From: an uncultured Clostridia bacterium
GTDB lineage: Bacteria; Bacillota; Clostridia; Oscillospirales; Oscillospiraceae
NCBI GenBank assembly: GCA_947177005.1
Contig: CAMWSZ010000070.1
Span: forward strand, 1 to 10,296
Direction: 5' to 3'
Length of the DNA stretch: 10,296 bases
Below the pieces are notes generated by a model, which had not been told where the DNA came from, searched no databases, and saw nothing but the letters and a program-made list of their open reading frames with translations. Of the stretch, positions 1-6,843 are shown one piece after another; position 1 is the stretch's first letter; every line of letters starts with the position of its first letter. Made by a program: the position numbers and the translations under genes.

Positions 1-1
1 A

Positions 2-556
2 TTGAACCTGGCTTTCAAACATGCCAAAGCTCCTCTTCCGGAAAATATCCTGCCGGGCCTCTGTCTTTGCCAGCAGCAGGCGCATGAAATCGCCCTGCGC
101 AATCATGGCGATCTGGGTAAACTGGCTGCGGTCGATACCCATGATTTTTTCGATCTCCGCAGTTACCTCCCTGTCCTTTGTCACGATCCGGCCGTCCGGG
201 AAAATCAGGTCCGCACTTGCGTTCTGCGTCGTAAAACCTTCACCCTTTTTGCGGGGACGCAGATATTTCGGATTCCGGCGGACGGTATACTGCTGGCCTC
301 TGTAGGTAAACACCAGCGTGACTTCCGTCGGCGTCTCCGGAGAGGCGTACTGGGAGCGGAGCATTGCCGGCTCACGATTGCTGCCGCTGGCCTCGCCGTA
401 GAGGGCAAAGGTAATGGCGTCGAAAATGGTGGTTTTGCCCGCGCCGGTGTCGCCCGCGATCAGGTAGAGGCCGCTGCTGCCCAATTTGTCCATGTCCAGC
501 TCCACCCTCCCGGCGTAGGGCCCGAAAGCGGATACCGTCAGTTGATTCGGTCTCAT
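2..556 (-). CDS. sbcC: SbcC exonuclease subunit, ATPase N-terminal part (partial at left edge)
   Basis: Partial gene: the first 185 codons are present and the rest lies beyond the left edge. SbcC is the SMC/Rad50-like ATPase that, with SbcD, forms an ATP-driven nuclease cutting hairpins and processing DNA ends in the cytoplasm. Translation gives the typical start MRPNQLTVSAFGPYAG, a Walker A P-loop GDTGAGKTT at residues 35-43, and the Q-loop region QIAMIAQGDFMRLLLA near residues 148-163, in the right order and spacing for the family's N-terminal half-domain. The coiled coil, zinc hook, signature motif and Walker B are not in the window. The ATG (554-556) overlaps the sbcD stop as ATGA, so the two are translationally coupled. 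Residues 173-180, just after EARQDIFRK, diverge from the usual IF-T-type sequence. Family call is secure. Confidence 0.95.
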   Translation of the reverse strand, partial: MRPNQLTVSAFGPYAGRVELDMDKLGSSGLYLIAGDTGAGKTTIFDAITFALYGEASGSNREPAMLRSQYASPETPTEVTLVFTYRGQQYTVRRNPKYLRPRKKGEGFTTQNASADLIFPDGRIVTKDREVTAEIEKIMGIDRSQFTQIAMIAQGDFMRLLLAKTEARQDIFRKRSFGMFESQVQ

Positions 557-1701
557 GCGTCTTCCTCCGTCTCATTTTCTGTTTTTTCTATCATGTCCCT
601 GAGAAACTGCGTCTGTTCCGCATTCATGGACTGATTATTCTGCTTTTCATAAAACTGTGCGAAAAGCTCCAGGGGCTGTTTCTTCTGCTCTGTATGCTCC
701 AGGCTCTCCAAAGCGCCGCGGCTGCGGGTACGGGCGTTGTCATACTCCAGTGTCATCAGGTTCGGATAGATGATCCGCAGTTTTGCCATTGCGTCGGGAA
801 TACTGTTCTCATCGGTGAGGACGGCGCGCAGATAGTCCTCCCGCGGGGTATTTTCATAGTTCGCTTTGTTGGTCAGCTCCAGATAGAAGCCTCTGATTTC
901 CCGCAGATCGCGCAGGGGCTTCAGCGGAACCGTGCGGATCTGGACACTGCCCTTTTCCGCAAGCTCCACAACCGTTACGGATTTGATATGCTTCATTTCG
1001 GAGAAAGAATATTTCAGCGGTGTGCCGCAGTAGCGCACCGTCTCACGGCCAGCCTGCTGCGGGCCGTGGATATGGCCCAGCGCCACGTAGTCGAAGGAAT
1101 CGAAGACGGCCGCGTCCACATTGTCCGAACCGCCCACCGAGATTTCCTCGGAATCAGACCGCTGTGCGCCGGTGACAAACTGGTGGGTAATCAGGACGTT
1201 TCGTGCCTGCGGGTCCGCCGGGAGCTGTGCAAGGGCTGTACGCAGGGCGTCCGTATAGGTAGAGATCTCAGCGTCCGGATAGAAGCGGCGCACGTGGACC
1301 GGCTTGATGAACGGCAGCATGTACAGACAGACCGTTCCCCAGCGGTCCTCCAGCGCGGCGGAATACACCTGCCCGCCGTACACCGGCGCGACGTGGACGC
1401 CGCTGGGCATCATCAAGCGTCCGCCAAAGGCGATGCGTTCTGCGGAGTCGTGGTTGCCGCTGATGAGAAAAACCTGGGTGTTCTGCCGGACCAGACGCAC
1501 CAGAAAATCGTCGAACAGCTCCACCGCCTCCGCTGAGGGCATGGATTTGTCATAGATGTCCCCGGCCAAGATAACGCCCTCGGGCCGTTCCTCGCCCACA
1601 ACTCGGACAATCTCCGCCAGAATATACCGTTGGTCCTCCAGCAGGGAAAATTCGTTGAGCCGTTTTCCCAGATGAAGGTCGGACAGATGAATCAGTTTCA
1701 T
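553..1701 (-). CDS. sbcD: SbcD exonuclease subunit (metallophosphoesterase)
   Basis: Encodes 382 residues, within the usual SbcD range. SbcD is the Mre11-like nuclease partner of SbcC, acting on DNA ends and hairpins with two Mn ions. All phosphoesterase motifs are visible: SDLHLGK (D8, H10), AGDIYD (D48), SGNHDSAER (N83, H84), ITHQF (H173) and LGHIHGPQ (H210, H212). The C-terminal cap (about 270-382) is less conserved, with a charged tail ending TENETEEDA. The frame stays open upstream to 1839, but the ATG at 1701 is chosen because the protein then begins exactly at the conserved MKLIHLSDLH, with a GAGGT ribosome binding site about 7 bases before it. A promoter lies at 1743-1770. The stop overlaps the sbcC start, so this is an sbcDC operon reading leftward. 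Confidence 0.96.
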   Translation of the reverse strand: MKLIHLSDLHLGKRLNEFSLLEDQRYILAEIVRVVGEERPEGVILAGDIYDKSMPSAEAVELFDDFLVRLVRQNTQVFLISGNHDSAERIAFGGRLMMPSGVHVAPVYGGQVYSAALEDRWGTVCLYMLPFIKPVHVRRFYPDAEISTYTDALRTALAQLPADPQARNVLITHQFVTGAQRSDSEEISVGGSDNVDAAVFDSFDYVALGHIHGPQQAGRETVRYCGTPLKYSFSEMKHIKSVTVVELAEKGSVQIRTVPLKPLRDLREIRGFYLELTNKANYENTPREDYLRAVLTDENSIPDAMAKLRIIYPNLMTLEYDNARTRSRGALESLEHTEQKKQPLELFAQFYEKQNNQSMNAEQTQFLRDMIEKTENETEEDA

Positions 1702-1742
1702 AGGCTCTACCTCGCAATTTCTATTTTTTCTGCTGTGTTTAT

Positions 1743-1770
1743 ATTGTAGCATGAAACCGAAACTTGTCAA
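1743..1770 (-). promoter_or_regulatory. sigma-A-type promoter for sbcDC
   Basis: Read on the minus strand: -35 TTGACA (1770-1765, perfect consensus), a 16-base spacer, then -10 TACAAT (1748-1743) preceded by TGC, an extended -10. The start of transcription would fall near 1736, giving a leader of about 35 bases to the sbcD ATG. Confidence 0.75.
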
Positions 1771-1784
1771 TGTATGATTCCGCA

Positions 1785-1810
1785 CAACGGAAAGTCCCTG
1801 CTGTCCGTTG
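1785..1810. promoter_or_regulatory. inverted repeat between divergent sbcD and birA promoters (possible operator)
   Basis: CAACGGA (1785-1791) and TCCGTTG (1804-1810) form a perfect 7-base inverted repeat with a 12-base spacer. It sits between the -35 boxes of the two divergent promoters, where a regulator could touch both. The half-site does not match the usual BirA half-site (GTTAACC-like), so the binding protein, if any, is unknown. It may also be chance. Confidence 0.3.
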
Positions 1811-1827
1811 ACGGAAAATTTCCATGC

Positions 1828-1856
1828 TTTACAAATCATCCGCGAAATGATATACT
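1828..1856 (+). promoter_or_regulatory. sigma-A-type promoter for birA
   Basis: -35 TTTACA (1828-1833), a 17-base spacer and -10 TATACT (1851-1856), each box one mismatch from consensus. The transcript would begin near 1863, about 25 bases before the birA ATG, leaving room for the AAAAGGGGGA ribosome binding site (1871-1880). Confidence 0.75.
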
Positions 1857-1887
1857 ACCCGCATAACCTGAAAAGGGGGACAGACGG

Positions 1888-2880
1888 ATGGGCAGAGAAC
1901 GTGTGTATCAGCTGCTCCAGAACCAAAATGGGAAATTTTTTTCCGGACAGGAGATCAGCAAATGCCTCGGCATCAGCCGCGCCGCGGTGTGGAAATCCAT
2001 TGACCGCCTCCGGAAAGACGGATATATTATTGAAGCGCGTACCGGCCTCGGCTACCGCCTCTCCGCCGCGCCCGACACACTGGTGGAGCGGGAAATCCGC
2101 CATTATATGCGTCCGGATACGGAGTGCCCGGACCTGCGGTGCCTGGAGGAAATCGACTCCACCAATTCTTATCTGAAACGCGAGGCTCTGCTCGGCGCGC
2201 CCCATAAAACCGCCGCCGCCGCCAATCATCAAACCGCGGGGCGGGGACGCCGGACACGAGGCTTTGTATCGCCGCCCGGAAAGGGCGTGTATCTGTCGGT
2301 CCTGCTGCGCCCGCGCCTGACGCCCGAGGCGCTGCTGGGTGTAACCGGTATGGCGGCTGTGGCGGTGTGCAACGCCGTGGAACGAACCGCAGGCGTGCGG
2401 CCCGGCATCAAGTGGACCAATGATCTGGTGCTCAACGGGAAAAAAATCTGCGGGATCTTGACGGAGCTGTCTGTGGAAGCCGAAAGCAGTACGGCGGAAT
2501 CCCTCATTATCGGCGCGGGTGTCAACGTCAGCCAGACTGCCGGGGATTTCGGGGAGGAGCTGGCCGCCATGGCTACCTCCCTGGCTCTGGAGGGACGGCA
2601 GGTGCCGCTTTCCTGTCTGGCTGCCGCGATGATCGAGGAGATCTACGCGCTCAGCGATGCGTTAGGCGGGGATATCCGCCCGTGGGTAGACGCCTACCGC
2701 CGGGACTGTGTGACGCTGGGCAAACAGGTCCGCCTGCTGTGGACAAGCGGCCAGACAGAGGCTTTCGCGCTGGATATTGACAGTCAGTTCGGCCTGATCG
2801 TCCGCCTGCCCGACGGTTCGGAAGAAACCGTCCGCACCGGGGAAGTATCCGTGCGGGGCATGTACGGTTATTCGGACTGA
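1888..2880 (+). CDS. birA: BirA, bifunctional biotin protein ligase and biotin operon repressor
   Basis: 330 residues, the usual size for a two-domain BirA. It activates biotin to biotinyl-AMP and attaches it to carrier-protein lysines; the N-terminal helix-turn-helix lets the same protein repress biotin genes. The DNA-binding domain is at about 5-60 (GQEISKCLGISRAAVWKSID, then a wing with GLGYRL). The catalytic domain follows: EEIDSTNSYLK (87-97), the biotinyl-AMP loop GRGRRTRGF (118-126), KWTNDLVLNGKKICGI (175-190) with the conserved lysine probably K186, IIGAGVNV (207-214), and a C-terminal SH3-like domain (about 275-325). Two departures are visible: the loop reads GRGRRT where GRGRxG is usual, and KWTND replaces KWPND. 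The ATG at 1888 follows AAAAGGGGGA. It diverges from sbcDC; the CHR pair lies 61 bases downstream with no clear terminator between. Confidence 0.94.
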   Translation: MGRERVYQLLQNQNGKFFSGQEISKCLGISRAAVWKSIDRLRKDGYIIEARTGLGYRLSAAPDTLVEREIRHYMRPDTECPDLRCLEEIDSTNSYLKREALLGAPHKTAAAANHQTAGRGRRTRGFVSPPGKGVYLSVLLRPRLTPEALLGVTGMAAVAVCNAVERTAGVRPGIKWTNDLVLNGKKICGILTELSVEAESSTAESLIIGAGVNVSQTAGDFGEELAAMATSLALEGRQVPLSCLAAAMIEEIYALSDALGGDIRPWVDAYRRDCVTLGKQVRLLWTSGQTEAFALDIDSQFGLIVRLPDGSEETVRTGEVSVRGMYGYSD

Positions 2881-2941
2881 AGGCCGCGTTTTTTACCGGT
2901 TTTCTGATACTTTATTTTGATCGTATGAGGTGTTTTTCGGT

Positions 2942-3481
2942 ATGAATATCCTGCTGGATATGTTTGTTACCTTCGCAAAGGTCGGCGTGATGACCTTCGG
3001 CGGCGGCTACGCCATGCTGCCGGTCCTGCAAAGAGAGGTCGTGGAAAACAAGGGGTGGGCGGCGGAGGAGGAATTAATGGATTATTTCGCCATTGGACAG
3101 TGTACGCCGGGGATCATCGCTGTGAATACCGCGACCTTTATCGGTCAGAAAAAAAAGGGCGTCGCGGGCGGTATCATCGCCACATTAGGCGTTGTGTTTC
3201 CGTCGCTGGTTATTATTTCCCTCCTGGCCGGAGTGATTACCGCGTTCTCTCATCTGGCCTGGGTCAATCACGCTTTCGGCGGTATCCGCATCTGCGTGTG
3301 CGTCCTGATTCTCAACGCAGTGGTCAAGCTCTACAAAAAAGCCGTGGTGGACAGGGTGACGCTGGCGGTCTTTCTGATCGTGTCGCTGGGCAGCTATTTC
3401 CTGCCGGTCAGCCCGATTATCTTTATCGTACTGGCAGCGGCGCTGGGAATCGTGCTGCAAAACATCAAGGGGGGAAAATAA
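2942..3481 (+). CDS. chrA: chromate transporter (CHR family), first short-chain subunit
   Basis: A 179-residue half-size member of the CHR family, membrane proteins named for chromate efflux; the natural substrate of the short paired versions is often not established. The family N-terminal signature is clear: FVTFAKVGVMTFGGGYAMLP (8-27), then a polar stretch and AIGQCTPGIIAVNTATFIG (50-68). Hydrophobic, probably membrane-spanning, segments lie at about 74-100, 111-130, 139-155 and 157-174. An in-frame GTG at 2930 exists, but the ATG at 2942 is preferred because GAGGTG (2927-2932) sits 9 bases before it and the protein then begins MNILLDMF. The stop overlaps the next gene by one base (TAATG), so the pair should be co-translated and probably forms a heterodimer. 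The symbol names the family, not a demonstrated activity. Confidence 0.88.
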   Translation: MNILLDMFVTFAKVGVMTFGGGYAMLPVLQREVVENKGWAAEEELMDYFAIGQCTPGIIAVNTATFIGQKKKGVAGGIIATLGVVFPSLVIISLLAGVITAFSHLAWVNHAFGGIRICVCVLILNAVVKLYKKAVVDRVTLAVFLIVSLGSYFLPVSPIIFIVLAAALGIVLQNIKGGK

Positions 3482-4077
3482 TGCTGTATCTGCGTCTTTT
3501 CTGGGAGTTTTTCAAAACGGGACTCTTTGCTGTGGGCGGCGGTATGGCGACCATTCCCTTCCTGTACAACATGGGAGCCGCAACAGGCTGGTTTACCGAC
3601 AACGACGTGGCCAATATGATTGCTGTGGGAGAATCCACGCCGGGGCCAATCGGAATCAATATGGCCACCTATGTGGGCTATATCACCGGGCAGGGGCAGT
3701 ACGGTGCGCCGGGGGCGCTGCTGGGCGCGGTGACGGCTACGCTGGGCCTGATTACGCCGTCGGTCATTGTGATCCTGATTATCGCGGCGTTCCTGAAAAG
3801 CTTCCGGGACAGCAAGTATGTACAGAGCGCGTTTTACGGCCTGCGTCCCGCCTCCACCGGGTTGATTGCGGCGGCGGGCCTGTCGGTCGTCGTGTCGAAC
3901 CTGTTTTTTGCCGATACCTTGACCCAGGGCTTCGGACCGGCGTTTTTTAACTGGAAAGGCTGGATACTGGCACTGGCGCTGTGGGTCCTGACCAACAAGG
4001 TAAAGCAGACAAAATCTCTGCATCCGATTATTTTTATTTTAGGTTCCGCCGTAACCGGTATTCTGTTGGGGATGTAG
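3481..4077 (+). CDS. chrA: chromate transporter (CHR family), second short-chain subunit
   Basis: 198 residues, partner of the preceding half-transporter. The same signature recurs in diverged form: FFKTGLFAVGGGMATIPFL (10-28) and AVGESTPGPIGINMATYVG (48-66), as expected for two homologous halves that are fused in long-chain ChrA proteins. Hydrophobic segments follow at about 75-104, 117-142, 158-171 and 180-197. The frame is open upstream from 3055, but that stretch overlaps the first gene and encodes Arg/Gly-rich sequence unlike any transporter; the ATG at 3481, directly on the previous stop and preceded by AAGGGGGGAAAA, gives the correct family start. The shared terminator at 4120-4154 lies about 40 bases after the stop. 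Substrate is unproven; chromate is unlikely to be the main physiological one in an anaerobe (inference). Confidence 0.88.
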   Translation: MLYLRLFWEFFKTGLFAVGGGMATIPFLYNMGAATGWFTDNDVANMIAVGESTPGPIGINMATYVGYITGQGQYGAPGALLGAVTATLGLITPSVIVILIIAAFLKSFRDSKYVQSAFYGLRPASTGLIAAAGLSVVVSNLFFADTLTQGFGPAFFNWKGWILALALWVLTNKVKQTKSLHPIIFILGSAVTGILLGM

Positions 4078-4119
4078 GCGGCGTATCACTGTTTTTTCTT
4101 TCCCCTCTCAGACAGCAAA

Positions 4120-4154
4120 AAACGATCGGAAACAGGCTCCGTTTCCGATCGTTT
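4120..4154. terminator. bidirectional intrinsic terminator between chr pair and feoAB
   Basis: A perfect 14-base-pair stem: AAACGATCGGAAAC (4120-4133), loop AGGCTCC, GTTTCCGATCGTTT (4141-4154). On the minus strand it ends in a run of six T (4122-4117), a good terminator starting 4 bases after the feoAB stop. On the plus strand the tail is poorer (GTTTCC), but the stem probably also stops transcripts from the CHR pair. Confidence 0.85.
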
Positions 4155-4158
4155 CCGC

Positions 4159-6621
4159 TTATAAAATCATGACTGCCAGCTGATAGGCGGCGAACGACGC
4201 CAGCCACGCCACCCCAAGCTGCCAAACTAAGGTCAATACGGTCCAGCTGCGGCTCCCCATCTCGCGGCGTATCGTGGCGATTGCGGCGACGCAGGGGGTG
4301 TAGAGCGCGCAGAAAACCAGAAACGCCAATGCCGCCGCCGGTGTGAAGGTGGCGGACATGGCCGCGCCTGCGGCGGCGTAGTCCGTGAGGCTGAAGCCGT
4401 AGAACAGGCTCATGGAGCTGACCACCGCTTCTTTCGCAATCAGTCCGGTCAGCAGCGCCACCGCCGCCTGCCAGAACCCAAAGCCCATTGGTTCGAAAAC
4501 CGGCGCGATGACATTTCCAAACAGGGCCAGAATACTGCCGGCGGTATCCTCCACCATGCGCAGGTCCGGGCCGAAGCTCTGGAGGAACCAGACCAGTACG
4601 CTCATCGCTGCGATGACCGTTCCGGCACGGGACAGGAAGTCACGGACGCGCTCCCAGACGTGCAGCCAGATATTCTTGAGGGTGGGCATCCGGTAGGGCG
4701 GCAGCTCCAGCAGAAACGGGGCCGGTTCGCCCTCAAACAGCCTGTTTTTCAGAATCAATCCGGATACAATCGCCATAACCGGCCCCAGTATGTACAGTCC
4801 AAACACAACCAGTCCCGCATGGGAGGGGAAAAACGCGGAGGTCATCAGGCCGTAAACGGGCAGGCGTGCGCCGCAGGACATGAACGGCACCAGTAAAATG
4901 GTCATCCGCCGGTCCTTCTCGTTCTCCATGGTCCGCGCACCCATTACCGCCGGGACCGTACAGCCAAAGCCCATCAGCATCGGGATAAACGCCTTGCCGG
5001 ACAGTCCGAAATGCCGGAGGGTGCGGTCCATGACGAAGGCGGCCCGGGCCATATACCCACTGTCCTCCAGCATGGAGAGGAACAAAAACAGCAGGGCGAT
5101 CATAGGCAGAAACGTCAGGACCCCGCCGACGCCGGAGATCAAACCGCCGGTCAGCAGGCCGTTGAGCCACCCGGGCGCGTGAACGGCGTCCAGCCAGCCG
5201 GATACGCCTGGACAGACAACCTCGTCGATCAGCCACGCGATGCCGTCCGACAGCCACGCGCCGGGACCGCTGAACGTAATCAGAAACACCAGCAGCATCA
5301 TCGCCAGGAAAACCGGAACCGCCAGATATTTGTGGGTCGCAACGGCGTCGATGCGTTCCGTGATGGTCCGTTCCCCCTCGCGGCTCTTCTTCCGGACCGA
5401 CAGACGGACAACCCGTTCCACAAAACGATAGCGGCTGTCGGCCAGCAGCGTCTCACGATCTCCCAGCGCACTCTGGGCCTCGTATTCGGCCGCGATTTTG
5501 TCCACCTGCCTGACCGTGGCTTCATTCAGGCCCAGATCCTCAACCACTTTTTCGTCGCCCTCCAGCAGCTTAATGGCCGCCCAGTGCGCCGGGATGCCTA
5601 CCCCATAGGCCCGGTCATGAATCAGTTCGCCGATGCGGTGATGAATGGCGTGGGTGAAATCATCGTAGAGGTCGTCCGGCTCGACGGTCAGGCCGGTATG
5701 CATCTGCTTATGCGCCTGCTGAACCAGCTTGTCAAGATTGATGCCGTCCCGGGCGGAAATCGGTACGACCGGAACGCCCAGATGAGCCGAAAGGCGGTCA
5801 CAGTCGATGATATCCCCCTTTTTTTCCACCTCATCCATGAAGTTCACCGCCAGCACCACCGGCCGCTCCAGCTCCAGCAGCTGCATGGTCAGATAGAGGT
5901 TTCGCTCCAGATTGGTGGCGTCTACGATGTTGATAATGGCGTCCGGCCGTTCGCCGGTGATGAATTTCCGGGCCACCAGTTCCTCCATGGAATAGGGGGA
6001 CAGAGAATAGATTCCCGGCAGGTCCACTACCGTGAAGCTCAGCTCCCCTAATTTCGCAATCCCCTCTTTCTTTTCCACCGTCACGCCGGGCCAGTTGCCT
6101 ACGTACTGATTCGATCCTGTCAGAGCGTTGAAGAGCGTGGTTTTGCCGCAGTTGGGATTCCCTACCAGCGCCACCTTCCACTGGCGCGTATCATGGGCAT
6201 GGGAGTCGTAGCTGCGGGGGTGCTGGCGCTGCTCATGCTGGTGAGCGCGGTGCATGGCCTCCAGGTCCTTCGGTCCGGCGCAGCCCATGGAACAGTGGGA
6301 GCAGTCGCCGTGGCACGAGCTGCCCAAGTGGTACGCGCTCTCGGAAACCGCGTCCTTTGACGCCGTTTCCCCGTTGAGGGGCCGGATCTGGATCTGTGCG
6401 GCGTCCTCCTTGCGCAGAGACAGCTCATAGCCCCGCAGCTGCAATTCCATTGGGTCCCCGAAAGGCGCAATCTTTACCAGCCTGACCGCCGTCCCGGGTG
6501 TCAGCCCCATATCCACCAGCCGCCGCTTGACGGCCCCGCGGTGATTGCCCACCTGTTCTATGACGCAGCTGCCCCCGGTTTCCAGCTGGTCTAAAGTTCT
6601 TGGCTCACTTTTTGTCCCCAT
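4159..6621 (-). CDS. feoB: FeoA-FeoB fusion, ferrous iron transport protein
   Basis: 820 residues; imports Fe(II) across the inner membrane, driven or gated by a GTPase domain. An FeoA (SH3-like) domain spans about 8-83 (RRLVDMGLTPG, GDPMELQLRGYELSLRK). A linker (98-143) is rich in metal ligands: C103, C107, C110, C114 and nine His. The FeoB G domain follows: G1 GNPNCGKTT (154-162), G2 T181, G3 DLPG (200-203), G4 NFMD (260-263, where NMxD is common), G5 SAR (289-291). A helical GDI-like region reaches about 425. The membrane part begins near 432, with Gate motifs GFGCTVPA (C554) and MSCGARLPVY (C583), and runs to the last residues. The ATG at 6621 is chosen because GAGGAG lies 9 bases upstream; ATG 6642 has only a weak site, and the open frame beyond it crosses the promoter. 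It is transcribed away from the amidase gene. Confidence 0.95.
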   Translation of the reverse strand: MGTKSEPRTLDQLETGGSCVIEQVGNHRGAVKRRLVDMGLTPGTAVRLVKIAPFGDPMELQLRGYELSLRKEDAAQIQIRPLNGETASKDAVSESAYHLGSSCHGDCSHCSMGCAGPKDLEAMHRAHQHEQRQHPRSYDSHAHDTRQWKVALVGNPNCGKTTLFNALTGSNQYVGNWPGVTVEKKEGIAKLGELSFTVVDLPGIYSLSPYSMEELVARKFITGERPDAIINIVDATNLERNLYLTMQLLELERPVVLAVNFMDEVEKKGDIIDCDRLSAHLGVPVVPISARDGINLDKLVQQAHKQMHTGLTVEPDDLYDDFTHAIHHRIGELIHDRAYGVGIPAHWAAIKLLEGDEKVVEDLGLNEATVRQVDKIAAEYEAQSALGDRETLLADSRYRFVERVVRLSVRKKSREGERTITERIDAVATHKYLAVPVFLAMMLLVFLITFSGPGAWLSDGIAWLIDEVVCPGVSGWLDAVHAPGWLNGLLTGGLISGVGGVLTFLPMIALLFLFLSMLEDSGYMARAAFVMDRTLRHFGLSGKAFIPMLMGFGCTVPAVMGARTMENEKDRRMTILLVPFMSCGARLPVYGLMTSAFFPSHAGLVVFGLYILGPVMAIVSGLILKNRLFEGEPAPFLLELPPYRMPTLKNIWLHVWERVRDFLSRAGTVIAAMSVLVWFLQSFGPDLRMVEDTAGSILALFGNVIAPVFEPMGFGFWQAAVALLTGLIAKEAVVSSMSLFYGFSLTDYAAAGAAMSATFTPAAALAFLVFCALYTPCVAAIATIRREMGSRSWTVLTLVWQLGVAWLASFAAYQLAVMIL

Positions 6622-6663
6622 AGACAAGGACTCCTCTCTCATGTTTTCTCGTCGTTCCGGGAT

Positions 6664-6692
6664 AGTATAACATCTCCCCACCGCAGTTGCAA
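6664..6692 (-). promoter_or_regulatory. promoter for feoAB
   Basis: On the minus strand: -35 TTGCAA (6692-6687), a 17-base spacer, -10 TATACT (6669-6664) with an upstream TG (TGTTATACT, extended -10). The transcript would start near 6657, about 35 bases before the ATG at 6621. I see no clear Fur box or DtxR-type box overlapping it. Confidence 0.65.
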
Positions 6693-6698
6693 GATGCC

Positions 6699-6717
6699 GG
6701 GCAGAAATTGCCTGCCC
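6699..6717. repeat. short inverted repeat upstream of the feoAB promoter
   Basis: GGGCAG (6699-6704) and CTGCCC (6712-6717) with a 7-base AT-rich spacer, just upstream of the feoAB -35 box. On the plus strand it is followed by ATATTTTTGGGGATTTTTT, so it could be an operator for feoAB or a small terminator for antisense transcripts. Six base pairs could also be chance. Confidence 0.3.
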
Positions 6718-6762
6718 ATATTTTTGGGGATTTTTTGGTGAAACAAATAAAAAATTTACCTC

Positions 6763-6792
6763 TTGTGCCGGGCGGGCCTGCTCGTGTACAAT
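6763..6792 (+). promoter_or_regulatory. probable promoter for the amidase gene
   Basis: -10 TACAAT (6787-6792), one mismatch from consensus, with a weak -35 TTGTGC (6763-6768) 18 bases before it. The start would be near 6799, immediately before a GC-rich palindrome (6803-6820). Confidence 0.5.
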
Positions 6793-6802
6793 AGGAACAG
6801 TC

Positions 6803-6820
6803 CGCCGGACCTGTCCGGCG
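6803..6820 (+). promoter_or_regulatory. leader palindrome/hairpin before the amidase gene
   Basis: CGCCGGAC-CT-GTCCGGCG is a perfect 8-base inverted repeat with a 2-base centre. In RNA it would fold as a 7-pair stem with a CCTG loop at the extreme 5' end of the predicted transcript, 10 bases before the AAAGGA ribosome binding site (6831-6836). It could be an mRNA-stabilising hairpin or a DNA operator. Confidence 0.5.
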
Positions 6821-6843
6821 CTATGATGCGAAAGGAACCCGTT

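Noticed and set aside
694..1536. 280-codon open frame on the plus strand inside sbcD
   Set aside because: Opposite strand of SbcD, whose metallophosphoesterase motifs are all present; no family features in the shadow.
1702..1839. Longer N-terminus for SbcD (46 extra codons)
   Set aside because: It overlaps the sbcDC promoter, and the conserved MKLIHLSDLH start with a ribosome site is at 1701.
3055..3480. Upstream extension of the second CHR gene
   Set aside because: Overlaps the first CHR gene in another frame and encodes Gly/Arg-rich nonsense; the family start is at 3481.
3394..4023. 209-codon minus-strand open frame across the CHR pair
   Set aside because: Gln/Arg/His-rich shadow of two recognisable membrane proteins.
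5011..6051. 346-codon open frame on the plus strand inside feoAB
   Set aside because: Antisense to a clear FeoB coding region; the translation is His/Gln/Arg-rich with no domain pattern, as expected for a shadow frame in GC-rich DNA.
6622..6760. Fur or DtxR/IdeR box controlling feoAB
   Set aside because: Looked for the AT-rich Fur palindrome and the TTAGGTTAGCCTAA-type box; neither is convincingly present.
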